Translations under genes and position numbers: made by a program | Shown here: one piece after another, positions 1 through 15,700 of the stretch | How the letters are laid out: every line of letters starts with the position of its first letter | Position numbering within the stretch: the first letter of the stretch is position 1 | The notes under the pieces: model-generated | Seen by the model: the letters and a program-made list of their open reading frames with translations, nothing else | The model's database searches: none | What the model was told of the DNA's origin: nothing | Origin: Capsaspora owczarzaki ATCC 30864 | Lineage: Eukaryota; Opisthokonta; Filasterea | Reading direction: 5' to 3' | DNA: 64,000 bases | NCBI RefSeq assembly: GCF_000151315.2 | Contig: NW_011887293.1 | Coordinates: 1,681,208 to 1,745,207, forward strand

Positions 1-682
1 TGAGCGTCAGGTTGGACGGTTTGGCACCGCGACCAGTCGACGAGGCAGGCTCGGCCGCTGGCTGGGGCTGTTTGGTCTGCGCGGATGGCGGAGTTTCCAC
101 CAAGACCGACGCGCGCTTTGGCGCGGTGGGCGGTGGGACTTTGGCGGTGGCAGCAGGAGCAGAAGTAGTAGGAGTAGCAGCAGGAGCAGCAGCAGGAGCA
201 GCGGCAGCGGCGGCAGTAGCAGCGGCAGCGGTCGCAGCAACCGGTGGCTCGGGAAGTGACGCGGCGGTCGGAGCGACAGACGGCTGGCGTCCGTGCGCAA
301 TAAGAATGGCCGAGACGGTCTTGCCGTCCTTCAGGTCCTGGTAGAATGTACCCAGCGCGTCAGCATGGGAGGCTTGGACAAAGTTGAAGCCGACGGTGGC
401 GCCGTTGGCATCGCGCCAGGTGACAAAGCAGTCCGACGCCTTCTTCATGCTCATGTCCTCGGCAATCTTGCAGTCGACAATGACCTTGTCGCCATCGGCC
501 TGCGCGACCAGGCGCAGGTACGCTTCGGTCGCTGCGGTTGCTGGCTCTTCCATGACGCCAATGTAGCACAGGCTGTCCGACGCGGGCTGCCACACCAGTC
601 CGCCGCCGACATTCGACAGGATGTTGACCTGCGCCAGCTCTCTACAACAAGCAAGATCCAAGTTAGAAGGAAGCGGTGCCAT
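1..682 (-). CDS. EVH1/WH1-domain protein, 3' part beyond window
   Basis: The minus-strand frame is open from about 682 to the window edge, so the C-terminus is missing. The first ~115 residues resemble an EVH1 (Ena/VASP homology 1) domain: the stretch CFVTWRDANGATVGFNF aligns with the TFHQWRDARQVYGLNF core of Ena/VASP proteins, preceded by strands resembling the family's N-terminal sheet. An Ala/Pro/Thr-rich low-complexity linker follows. EVH1 domains bind proline-rich ligands and commonly link to actin regulation. The start is uncertain. An ATG at 682 is in frame, but a branch-point-like CTAAC and a TTGTAG acceptor end at 642, so the first coding exon may lie upstream, with the exon here starting at 641 or 637. 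Which EVH1 subfamily it belongs to cannot be told without the missing end. Confidence 0.55.
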   Translation of the reverse strand, partial: MAPLPSNLDLACCRELAQVNILSNVGGGLVWQPASDSLCYIGVMEEPATAATEAYLRLVAQADGDKVIVDCKIAEDMSMKKASDCFVTWRDANGATVGFNFVQASHADALGTFYQDLKDGKTVSAILIAHGRQPSVAPTAASLPEPPVAATAAAATAAAAAAPAAAPAATPTTSAPAATAKVPPPTAPKRASVLVETPPSAQTKQPQPAAEPASSTGRGAKPSNLTL

Positions 683-1584
683 CGCTTGGTGATGATGATG
701 ATGTTGTTGTTGTTTGTTATGAGTGAGTTTTGTGTTTTATCGCTTCCGACTGGCTTCTCCAACCTCGCAGTCAGTCATTCAGTCAGTCTGTCTGAAGTGT
801 GTCTGTCTCTCTGTCTGAAGTGTGACTGTTGTTGGAGTGACGGCAGCGACAACAAAGATGCAAAAAAAGAAGCAAATCGTTCGGCTGTTTGAAAAATAAA
901 TAAAAAATAAATAAAAAATAAATAAAAATAAATAAAAATATAAAAACCGCATTGGAAGATAGTGGCGGTTCGACTCATCACTCAGTCACTCAGACCAGTC
1001 ACTCAGTCATTCAGTTAGTCATTCAGTTTATCGTTCAGTTAGTCGTTCGGCCGGGGGGGGGTCGCTCTGCTGCAAGGTGGGGACGGGCGATTTGGCCAAA
1101 CAAAGAAAGGGGTTTGTTGGAGTTTCAAATTCTGCGTTTTGGTAGCGTTGTTGGTCGATTTGTTAGCAAGTTTAGTAGCGACAAACCTGAATAAAAACAC
1201 GTCCGCCATAGGAAAAAAAAAAGATGAAAACAAAAAGACTGAGTTTTGAGATTTTTTTATTGCGTTTGTGATCACTGTGATCGAGAGGACCAAACAGTCA
1301 AATCCGTCCAATCCAACCTGTAAAATTTCACACCAAATCGAACCATTCACACGAGATGAGCGAGCAAATTTCCAGGAATTGGCCGCTTTGGCAAAACTGT
1401 TGTCTGAGGTCGCCATCGATCCATCAGCGAGTCGCTGCTTGACCAATCCACCATCCAATAATTCCCACAACTGCCTCACCACTTGGACTTCTGGAGAGTC
1501 TCAGTATTTTGACCAGCCAATTTCCATTCTTCCCATTTTGGATTCGTGCAGTTCTCAAATTTCATTCATTCCCATCCAAATTCA
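683..1584. other. Divergent intergenic region with simple repeats
   Basis: This ~900-base stretch separates the starts of the EVH1 gene (-) and the IDH gene (+), so it probably carries both promoters and 5' UTRs. It holds an A/T-rich AAATAAAT-type repeat near 893-944 and degenerate CAGTCA/CAGTTA repeats near 971-1048. No convincing extra exon was found on either strand, although a short first exon of the EVH1 gene could be hidden here. Confidence 0.5.
893..944. repeat. AAATAAAT-type simple repeat
   Basis: Repeated blocks of aaataaat/aaaataaat run without interruption in the divergent region upstream of both flanking genes. They were read directly from the sequence and have no evident function. 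Confidence 0.8.
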
Positions 1585-4074
1585 ATGCTGTCGGCCACTT
1601 TGTCTGCACGCACTCTGCTGCCTTCGCTGCTGCCCGCGCTCTCCGCGGCGCCCGCCATGTCCTGTAACGCATTGCACATACCTTCCCATGCACTCTTCCG
1701 TCGCTCTCCGCGCTTTACGCAATCGCTGAAACCCCACGTATTCCAAGCCATTGATGGAAAGATTGTTGATTTTGAAAATGTTTTGTTTACTTCCGACTGT
1801 TCCGGCGTTATAGATTCCGCCTCTGCCAAGCGCATCAAGGTCGACAAGCCTGTCGTCGAGCTTGACGGTGACGAAATGACCCGCGTCATCTGGGAAAACA
1901 TCCGCGAGAAGGTAACCAAACGGCGAGCAAAAAAACGACCAACCCTCCATGAATTACAATCAAAATCACATAAAATTTGCGCTTTGTGGATGATTTTGAA
2001 CTGTTTTTTTGTAATCACGAATTTTGAAATCAAGAGCGGGTTTGTGCGTATGAGTGTGGAGTGAGTCTGTATGAGTGTGTGAGTGTGAGTGAGTGGAGCG
2101 TTGCGTTTTTGAGTGTGAACGCATGGTCTATTGAAATTGTTCGCTCGTTTGTGGCCAGCTGGTTGACTGGCTGGCTGGCTGATCATTGTGCACTGACCTC
2201 GCTGTGTGCTGCATTGTTGCTTGTTGGATGACTTGCTTTTGGGTTGGCTTGGGTTGGCTTGCGTTGCGTTGGGGACTGAACGTTGCTTCTTTGCATCATT
2301 ACAGCTGATCAAGCCCTACCTCGACATCCCGATCGAGTACTACGACCTCGGCCTGCCCCACCGCGACCAGACGAACGATCAGGTCACGATCGACGCCGCC
2401 AACGCCATCCTCAAGCACAACGTCGGCATCAAGTGCGCCACCATCACTCCCGACGAGGCCCGTGTCAAAGGCAAGCCAAGAAAGCCCAAGCCAATTCTCT
2501 CCCAATGCAACTGCCACTCAGCCACATGGAAAACCTGACAAAAAGTTCCCCAAAAACGACGCACTCTCGATCATTTTGCAATGCCCATTGACTTGTGACT
2601 GTCTGCTTGCTCTGTAGAGTTCAAGCTCAAGAAGATGTGGAAGTCGCCCAACGGCACCATCCGCAACATTCTCGGCGGCACGGTCTTCCGCGAGCCCATC
2701 ATCTGCCCGAACATCCCGCGCCTCGTGCCGAGCTGGACCAAGCCGATCATTATTGGTCGTCACGCGTTCGGTGACCAGGTGAGAGCCGAGAGAACGCAAG
2801 GGAGGAAGCAAAAGGGGGGCGCGGAGAGATAAGATGGAAGCGTGCGCGTTTTGCTGTGACCCCTTCAACGCACAACCCCTCACCATCACCGTCACCATCA
2901 CCACCAACATGGTCGAACATGTCTAATTTTTCTCGTTTCATTTTGTTGTGCCTGGCTTTGGGTCCACCGCAGTACAAGGCGACCGATTTCGTCGTCAACC
3001 AGCCCGGCAAGCTCGAGATGGTCTTCACTGAGGCGAACGGCAAGGTCACCAAGCACCACGTCTTTGACTTTAAGGCTCCTGGTGTTGCCATGGGCATGTA
3101 CAACACTGACGAGTCCATCACTGGCTTTGCGCGCTCGTGCTTCCAAGTTGCGCTCAACAAGAAGTGGCCGCTCTACCTCAGCACCAAGAACACCATCCTC
3201 AAGCAGTACGATGGTCGTTTCAAGGACATTTTTGAGGAGATTTATCAAAAGTAACCGGAAACAAAGTCCAGCCGTTGCTGTTGCTGTTGCTGCTTCTTTG
3301 TGGCGTCTCGTCTCACTTGTCTACCTCTGCCATCCAACTTAGGGAGTTCAAGGCGCAGTTCGACGCCGCCAAGATCTGGTATGAGCACCGTCTGATTGAT
3401 GACATGGTTGCTTTCTGCCTCAAGTCGGATGGCGCGTTCGTCTGGGCTGCCAAGAACTACGACGGCGATGTGCAGTCCGACACGCTTGCCCAAGGCTACG
3501 GCTCCCTTGGTCTGATGACTTCGGTGCTTGTCTGCCCTGACGGCAAGACCATTGAAGCTGAGGCTGCTCACGGCACGGTGACGCGCCACTTCCGCATGCA
3601 CCAGCAGGTTAGGGGCGCAGAAATGTTGCTACCCCGTGTCTCATGGCGAGGCGTCGATACTGGGAGGGTTTCTAACATTCTGCAATTTGCTTGGTTTCCC
3701 CCCCCCCCTTCAGGGCAAGCCCACCTCCACCAACCCGATTGCTTCCATCTTTGCTTGGACCCGCGGCCTCGAGCATCGCGCCAAGCTCGACAACAACCCT
3801 GCTCTCGCCGGGTTTGCTCAACGTCTCGAAAACGAGTGCGTTGAAATGGTCAAGGCGGGTGCCATGACCAAGGATTTGGCTGGTTGCATTTACGGATTGA
3901 ACAGGTGAGTTTGTTTTGAATTGTGCTGCGATTCCTGGAAATGACTTTGATGTGGTTTCCATCCAAACCAACTCATCCGTTTTCCGCTGCAGTGTTCAAC
4001 CCAACCAGTACCTCCTGACGGAAGACTTCCTTGCCCAGCTCAAGACGCGCATGGACAAGCATTTCAAGCACTAA
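1585..4074 (+). CDS. IDH2: Mitochondrial NADP-dependent isocitrate dehydrogenase
   Basis: This enzyme oxidatively decarboxylates isocitrate to 2-oxoglutarate, making NADPH. Eight exons give 439 aa: 1585-1663, 1814-1911, 2305-2470, 2618-2778, 2973-3250, 3343-3607, 3714-3904 and 3993-4074. Family landmarks are continuous: [73 protein letters not shown] and [16 protein letters not shown]. The N-terminus (about 30 residues, Ser/Ala/Leu-rich with Arg and no acidic residues) looks like a mitochondrial presequence. Intron 1 (1664-1813) is 150 bases with no in-frame stop, so it could be retained. Intron 3 has a GC donor (AAAG|GCAAGC) that is needed to restore the family sequence DEARVKEFKLKK. The length is close to animal IDH2 (about 450 aa). 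Confidence is high for the enzyme and good for the exon map. Confidence 0.95.
2471..2617 (+). other. GC-AG intron in IDH gene
   Basis: The donor reads AAAG|GCAAGC and the acceptor TCTGTAG|AG. Joining 2470 to 2618 gives the conserved IDH sequence through EFKLKKMW. The nearest GT alternative would delete conserved residues. This is a recognised minor class of U2-type intron. Confidence 0.8.
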
Positions 4075-4242
4075 AAAAAAAACCATTGTTCGTTGCTTTT
4101 GTGTGCAGAAAGGACCGAGTTCATCATCTCCTTTCTCTTTTTTGTTGGTGGTGACTGTTTCATTTGTTCAGTGTTGCACAGAAATAGATCAAAACCCCAC
4201 AATTTGAAAATACATTCATTGGTTGTGTGCTTTCTTCGTGCT

Positions 4243-5072
4243 CTACAATTCATCGCGTTCCGAAGATGGCATTTGAACTTTGTCTCCCTGACGCGGCATC
4301 TGATGGGAGCCTACAAATACTTGCTCTTGCCGTGGTGCCGCGTGCGGCTTGCGCGTCTTGGAGCACTCATCGACCGTGTAATTGTCACAGTCTGCCTTGT
4401 TGGCCGCGTACTCGGGAAATGCGCTAAAACCTTGCTTGCCAATCGCAATACGCGCGCATCGGATGCTTTGCGACGCAATCATCAAGTCATTGCAGGCGAC
4501 TTGACACTCTGTGCGAGTCAATCACGACACGTTCGTTCGTTCAGCAGCGAGGATTGCGAAGCATCCCCCAAATTTTCTCCTACACCAAAAACCGCCATCA
4601 TCGCACAAAACAAAAAAACCATCAACTGCAGTTTCTGTGTCTTCCTTACGATTGCCAGGAGTGTCGACGGGTATGACATCTCGAACATTGTTGCCGGTGG
4701 ATGCGCCAAACTGAGTGCTGCACCACTGGGACTCGGCCATTCCGAACAGTCCCCAGCGCGTCTGCGGGCCCTTCGATCGGTCTTGCAGCGACGGGTCGAA
4801 TCCAGATGCGTGTTGTGCAATGCACTGCGTGTGGGGTGGATTGGGGGGGGTGAGAGGGTCTGAGGTGAGTCAGATTCTCGACGACCGATTGATCCCACTC
4901 ACTCGTATGCAACGTTTACCGTGAGTTTTGCAATGTCCTTTGCGGAGAAGGTGCCAATGTTGTGCAAGTGAGCGACCACTGCGCACTTGGACAGCGCGAA
5001 CGCCGGTCGAGCGACCAGCAGCGCAATGCAGCCGACCAGCAGCAGTAAACTTGAAGCAGACTTTCGCACCAT
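4243..5072 (-). CDS. Secreted C-type-lysozyme-like protein with ER-retrieval C-terminus, catalytic residues replaced
   Basis: Three exons (5072-4920, 4824-4650, 4508-4243) encode 197 aa. An N-terminal signal peptide (MVRKSASSLLLLVGCIALLV) is followed by a domain with all eight cysteines of C-type lysozyme/alpha-lactalbumin (GH22). Spacing from the second to the third Cys is exactly 33, as in hen lysozyme. GLFGMAESQWC aligns with GILQINSRWWC, and NQCQVAC with the CxxxC of the family. With this ungapped alignment, lysozyme Glu35 is Ala and Asp52 is Arg, so muramidase activity is unlikely. After the last Cys a ~40-residue polar tail ends in SSERDEL, an RDEL/KDEL-type ER-retrieval signal. The inferred role is a lumenal binding or chaperone-like protein rather than an enzyme. 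Exon 1 is spliced at ACG|GTAAAC; the other nearby GT shifts the frame. Confidence 0.8.
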
Positions 5073-5320
5073 TCCAAGCAACGACGACTGACCCCCCTTT
5101 TGCCCTTTTGTGCGACTGTTGAACAAATCACAACAGAGATGGTGAGAAGAGACATCTATTTCCAAATCCAAAGCATGAGCGGCAGCTTCAAAATCAAAAA
5201 GCTTCAACATCACAATTTGCAGCAAAACAAAAAAAATCTCAAAAAAATCAAAACTCAGTTCTCCTTTTTTTTTTTTTTTTTTTTTTTCTTTTTTTTTTTT
5301 TTTAATTTTTGGATTTATTG
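5073..5320. promoter_or_regulatory. Short divergent promoter region with poly-T tracts
   Basis: Only 248 bases separate the divergent start codons of the lysozyme-like gene (-) and the RasGAP-VPS9 gene (+), so both promoters must lie here or in 5' introns. The + side holds near-continuous T runs (5263-5303) immediately before the ATG. No TATA box was recognised. Confidence 0.4.
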
Positions 5321-9328
<4,008 letters not shown>

Positions 9329-9781
9329 ATGTATCCTTTTCGTTGCGCCAATCTTTTTTTTTTCTCTCTCTCTCTCTCTCTCTTTTGATTTTTGCATGTT
9401 TCAATGCCAATCATCTGTGCTGGGCACGGAGGGGTTTGCGGTGTTTGGGTGTGTGTCTGTGTGCGTGTATGTGTACTGTTTGTGAATTCATTGATGGTCT
9501 TTGTGCATTGGTGATTGCATGTGAAGAGGAAGATTTGTGTTGAACAATCTGGTTTTTTTTTTTTCTCCCTTTTGCTTTCTCCCGTATCGATTGACAGCAA
9601 ACAACATTCAAATGTCAGAGACAATGATTCGCTTTATTGAGCTGAACAAGCATCCCAATTTGGACTCTCAGTCTCCAGCTCAGTCTCCCTTTTCCAGTTT
9701 GCTTTCGTTTCACATTTTGTGTGCGAATCCAGCAGTCGCCCCCAGCACTCCAACTCTCGCCGCGCAGTGTCGCCTGTTTTG
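9329..9781. other. Intergenic stretch between two + strand genes
   Basis: This 453-base gap lies between the RasGAP-VPS9 stop and the inferred senataxin start. It has a CT tract at 9362-9382, a GT-rich stretch near 9447-9480 and a T run near 9552. A short open frame starting at an ATG at 9612 leads nowhere recognisable. It probably holds the 3' UTR and the promoter of the helicase gene. Confidence 0.4.
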
Positions 9782-12700
9782 ATGACACCAAGCCTTCCCT
9801 CTCCAAAGGAGGTCTTCCGTCTCGCCCCAGACCAACACCGCGCCTTTGTACAACTAGTGCGGACCCCATTGTTTTTCGTTCTGAGCTTTTCGAGCCTGAA
9901 ACCGCGACTCACAAACGTGCCTTGCTTTGCCTCTCTGCTTGTGCCACGTTCGAATTGCTGCGGTGTTGTTCTGATTGTTGCTGCTGCTGTTTGCTGTTGT
10001 TGCTTGCAGTGGACGGAGACCTTGGTCAACAGCGGCAACCATCTCCTTTGCGATGCGCGCCAGGGCTCGCTGGGCGCTGCACTGCTCGTCTCGCTCTTCT
10101 CTGAACGTAAGCGCCGCCTGTTGTTTGCTGCATGAGGCAGAAGTCCTCTGTGGGCTTGATTCGTTTGCCCTTGTGTCATGCGCTGCTGCTGGCCCCGCCT
10201 GGCTTGCTGTGGTGTGCAGCTGGAGACGAAAGGTGGAGGAGGCTGGAGAATTGGCGCGCTTTTGCTGTCCGCTTTGCTGTGTATTTGCTGTGCATTTGGC
10301 TGTGTATTTGGCTATGGCTGCATTTAGCTGTGCATTTGGCTGTGCATTTAGCTGTGCATTTGGCTGTGCATTTAGCTGTTTTGGCTGCTGCATGTGGCTG
10401 CTGCATGTGGCTGCTGCATTTGGCTGTGCGAACCATTTTTGGTCTAGTCTGCTTGTTTTTCTTGGTTTCTTGTTTTCATGATTGTCAATGCTTGTTTCCC
10501 CACAGACGACGTGAAGCCGAACGCAAATTTCGCAGAGTCCGAGTCCTCGTTCCTTCAGACGCTTTGCATTCAACTCAGCGTCTGCATTGGATGTGTCAAG
10601 CGTATGTATGAATCCGTAACGGATAGCGCACTGGTAGGTTTGCTAGACTCTTCGTCTGCGATAGCAAGTAATCGCGAGGCCTTTCGAGCGCATGCGGCGC
10701 ATGTTCGCCACCAGCTCGCCTGTTTTGCCGAATATCGCCTTCCACGCGCCTTGCTGTCGGCGGCTCGTCCACATCGCACGAGTCAACCAATTCGCCCTCA
10801 CTTTGCAGAGTTCCAGCACATTGATCGCCGCCGTCCCACTCGAACTGCCCGGGCGTTGCCCTTTCACAAGCTGGGCGATGAGTGGACCCATTTTCTGGTC
10901 CGTCCCGAGGATCAGCACTTGTCTGCTTCCGTTCGACTGGTGAACAGCGTTGTGACTCCAGTTTTTGAGCTTCTTTGGTGTCCAAGCCTGCTCGAGAGCC
11001 AGCAGTTGGTCGCGGCACTGCAGGACACGTTTCTGCGATTTGAAGGGTTGTCCGCCAGCAGGACGAATGCTGCTCGGACTCTCTGGTCGCAGATGTTTAC
11101 AAGAATTGAACGTGCTCGCCGAATCCGGCAGGGCATCCTTTCCTCTGCCAGCCTCATGCGGCAGACGAGCGTCGTCAAAACCGAGCACGCGCCTCCTGCA
11201 GCAGCGTCCCTAGAAATCCCGCCTGCGCTTACCGCCTCCGATTCTTGCATTGTCATTGATGATGATGATGATGATGACGACGACGAAGATCCAGAGGCGG
11301 ATGAACTGTTGAGCCAAGCAATCGAAGCCGAAAGCATTCGTAAACGTCAGCAATATTTCGACAGCCTTGACAGTGAAGACGCAAGTTTTGAGCCTGCCAG
11401 TAAGACCAAGGATGAGGAAATGGAGGACAATGAGGACCTTGAGGAAATCAAGGAAATCGAGGAAATTCCTTTAAACACTCGCTCAGGACTGGTACCCTGT
11501 CTTGCACGGCACTTTATTGTCAGTGTTTCCATGCTTCAGACACAGTTTGGCAACGCACCTTGCTCTGCGATCGCAGAGCTTTTGGCGCTCTTCAAACCCG
11601 CCTTGTCCTCGTCGTCCTCTTCTTCCTCTGGTCTGTCCGTCGCAACATGGAAAGATGTCGCTGAAGGCGCTACAACAACCACCACTTCTAGCACTCACCT
11701 CCAGTGGTCGCCGAGGCAATTCGAGTCCTTTGACGCATTTGCGCAATGTTTCCAAGCAATGCTGGCATGTCGTGGTCCGTTTTCAAGCAAGGAGGACCAG
11801 CTGTCGGGTCTCGGAGCCTGGATTCGCCAGAATTACGCTGCTGCTGCTGCTGCTGCTTCGACCGGTCTGGCCGCGCGTGTGGCCGAGCCAGATAGCGATT
11901 TCGAAGGGTGTCCGGTCTCGCTCTATTTCGCTGACACGGTCGAGAACTTGCTGGACCGAGCGTCCGGACTGGTGCACTTGATCCCGATTGACCCGTTGCC
12001 TTGCTGGTCAACCATGCTCGTTTTGCTGAACGACCTCGATGCAAACACGATGCACTGGGCTTTCAGTCACGGCTTCGATCGCCTGTACCACGTTATCGTC
12101 GGAAGGCTAATCACGGGTGCGCAATCTCGCTCCGAGTTGCTCGTACTTTGCCAGTGCTTGACTGCCTGTCTTGGTCCGCTGGGCTGGCAGCCTGACCCTG
12201 CCGACCCTACGTTGGCTGAGACCCTATTCGACGCCATCAAGACTAACGAGTTCATGGTCGATATCGCATCGGGTCCAGACCCGCCAACTGATGTGGGTCT
12301 CTACTTTGAGTGGAGTCTTCCTCTGCTCTCGGCTCTCGTTCCGCACATTGAAGCGTGCCCGACAGTGTTTCGCCGAGCGCTCGAATGGTTCCTCGTTGAA
12401 CTGCCTCGTCAAAGTCAACATCTGAGAGATCGCCTCCGCGCATCTTTGTCCCTCGGCTTCAACCTTCTCGTACGGTTATGCAAAGCGGCTCCAACTGCCG
12501 CTGTTGCCGATGCAAACTCTACTGCGCAGCGCTTCATTCTGTTGGATACGGCCAGTACCTGGGTGCCTCCCGTCAAAAAACTTGTGATGAAGCGAAATCA
12601 GTTTGCATTCCAGTGTACCCAGAAATTGCTAGAGGCTGATGTGGACTGGCTTGAGCGTAGCCTGTTCACGGTGTCAACTGCACAGCGGCGATCCAAGGAG

Positions 12701-15700
12701 CTGCGCGTTGTGATTTTCGATAAGCTGACCAAGGATGCGCAGGCTTTTGAATTTCTCAAGCCGTTCTGGGAGTCGCTCGTTGTCATGGACAATTACACGA
12801 CACCTGCTGACAAGTCGCCACCAATCTCGCGTCTCAACAAGCTCCTTTGCACCCAGATTCTGCGGGTTCTGCAGGCGGTTTTAGAAGTGAAACAAAATCT
12901 CCAGGCCGAAGCTGCAGCGCAACATCACAGCCCGCAAACGTCCCTCGACCTTTGCGCTCGCATTGAGGAAGTCGAGTCGTCATTTCTCGACCTGGCTGCC
13001 GGATGGCTTGATGTGCTTGGCGAGACAACTCGCTGGGCCGACACGGACGTTTTCTTTCACTGCCAGTTGATCGCCTATCTGGCCGCCAACTACTCCTGGC
13101 ACGATAAGGTGGGTTTGGCAATCAAGCAACTTGTGGGAAGCTGTCTGGAGCATCAAGATATCTCAAGCGCTCCTGTCTTGCTGGACAACACGGACGAGCG
13201 ACTTCCACGCAAACCCACACCCGTCCATGAGCACGCTATGGAAATGATTGCAGGAGTGCAACTCCAACACATCAACCGGGCTGTGTTTTTGGCGTGCTGC
13301 AAGGCACCCGTCGTTGTCGATTTATTGGTCGCGACCGTCCTTGGAGGACTGGCGCGATATTCGACCGATTGCGAGAAGGTGAATCGACGGACCAAGCAAT
13401 CAGCAGAGAGCAAGCAAAAGTCGCTCGACAAGTTGCGCGTCATTCGCACGCATCTGATCGACTTTCTGTTCTTGCTGGTTTCCCTCGCGCGCGATTTTCG
13501 AGCCGATCTTCCATCTCAAGTCTTGGATACACTCGAGCAGACTTTTGTCAAGGTGTTTGACGAGCCCGAGCAAAATAACCTTGTGCGGCTTGTGCCCGCC
13601 ATGGCGGCCAAGTATCCTGAGCAAGCAAGACGTGCTGGTTGCGAGTTCAACCCCGAGTTGGATGATGATGTGACCGACATGGAAGTCGATGGTGAGAGTG
13701 GAAGTGATGCGGAGCAATCTTCCGATGCCGAGCAAACGTCAGCCGAGCATCAGTCTGAGCATAAACCTCGTCACGACGACGCTCTCGACGACGACCAGCC
13801 AGATCTTGAGCCAAACAACGACGATGCCCACGAAGCGCCAGCAGATCTTGAGCCAAAGCACGATGCCCAGGAAGCGCCCGAAAAACTGGGTGAAGCCGAC
13901 CAAATGCTCGCGGATGGCCAACTAGAGGAGACGACTATGGCCATGGAGGTGGGTCACCAAGAGAAAGCCGCTTCCCCTCCGCTTTTTTCGTCAGTCTTTG
14001 ATGAGGAAACGCAAGAATTCGAAGACCCAGTCCCGTTCGTGACGAGCAAAGTCCAGCATGCTCCGACTGAAGGTATAACTCCCATGAACATCCAGCCACC
14101 AGTCTCTGCCGCCCCCTTACCTCGACGCGTCACATCATTACGGAATCGGCAGTTTGTGCTGAAAGAAGACGTCGATGATGATGATGAGAGTAGCGATGAC
14201 GATTTGCGCTTTCCGGACACAAGCACGCTGCTTCTTGCCGCCGCAACTGGTGCGGCCACTCGAACGCAGCAACAGATTTCTGGTTCCAGTGTGGTCTCTG
14301 AGGAAGAAGATGCTCATCGTGTCGGACAAGTTGTTTCATCGTCTCTTCAACATCCGAGACCGACTGTTTTCCCAACTGCCGAGCATACGCTTGCAAAAGC
14401 CCCCGCCTCGACTGCAGCCTTCAGCACGCTCCCGAAACCGACGACAGCACAAGCTGCACTGCCCGTCAAGCCGGTACTATTGTCCCAGGGAAGACCTTTT
14501 GCACCTCAACCGCCGCGGCCACGCTCAACAGAGCCTTCAGCTTCTTCTGCTGACACCTCCAGCAATAGTCGTGCCTCGCCAACCCGACCACACGCACACA
14601 AGCTGTTACTCCCTCGAAAAACTGCACTTGTTCGCAACAACTTGCAAGCGAATCGTGCGGCTGTCATTTCCGAAGAAGAACAGGCAGCCATTCGAAACAA
14701 GGACGTGGTGGATCAGTATCAACCGGCTGCTGCGACAAGCACCGGATTGGATCCAAAGTTCCTGGTCTCCTATGGTAAGCGACCTGCTGGACTCAGTCGA
14801 CCCGCCTCGCGAGCTTCGCCTGAACCTCGATACAGTGCCGACATTGTGCAACAACAGCAACCGCCTGTGGTGGTGGCAGCTCGATTCATACCGCTTCGCC
14901 AGCGACTGTTGTCGTGGACCCCTCTGGCTCTGTTTCGGGGCGAGATTGCCGAATTGATTGACGCCGTGAACCAGAATGCTCCGCTTCCGGAGCAGATGCT
15001 CGTGAACTCGTCGCCTGCTGGCCAGATTTCTCGCAAATGCGAAGGCAGCCGCGTCCCAAACGTCATCACCAGTTGGGAGCAGTACGTTGCCCTGTTCGAG
15101 CCCCGCTTCCTGCTTGAATGCATTCACAATCTGGGTGAGGTCTTGGTGATGAACTCGCCTGCAGCAGCTCAACCAAAGGATGCCAGCAAGCCGCTCGTAT
15201 TGGGCGAGAACTGCCTCTCGCGTCAGGTGACGCGATTCGGCGATGTTTCGGATGAGCAGGCTTCGCTCTGCCGTGTCAAGCTGCGTTCAGATCAAGCCAA
15301 CCTTTTCGAACAGTTTTTCCTCGGAGACTTTCACATCTTGGGACTGCCCAAACAAACGAACAATGGCAAGACAGGCTTCGACCCGGACGAGGCACTTCTT
15401 TGTCAAGTGGTGTCGCGGAAGGCAGATTGGTTGGAGATCGAGGTCAACCCCTCGCACCCTGCTGCGCGCAAAGTATTCATGAACGCTTCTACGCTTCACT
15501 TGTTCAATTTGGGTTCCAATCCCACCATGAATCGGCAGCATGAAGCCCTGAGCACGATGCAACACTCGGACTTTGCCAAGTTTATTTTCAACCCAAAATT
15601 ACTTTTCGACATCATCAAGCTGGCACGCTCCAAGCCCAGCATGGACAGCATCACGTATCTCAAAACCAACAAGGAGCTCAACGACTCGCAGTTCGAAGCC

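Noticed and set aside
4825-4903. Alternative donor GA|GTGAGT for exon 1 of the lysozyme-like gene
   Set aside because: It has a better donor consensus but joins exon 2 out of frame and destroys the cysteine pattern. The donor ACG|GTAAAC keeps the frame and gives near-normal spacing between the first two cysteines.
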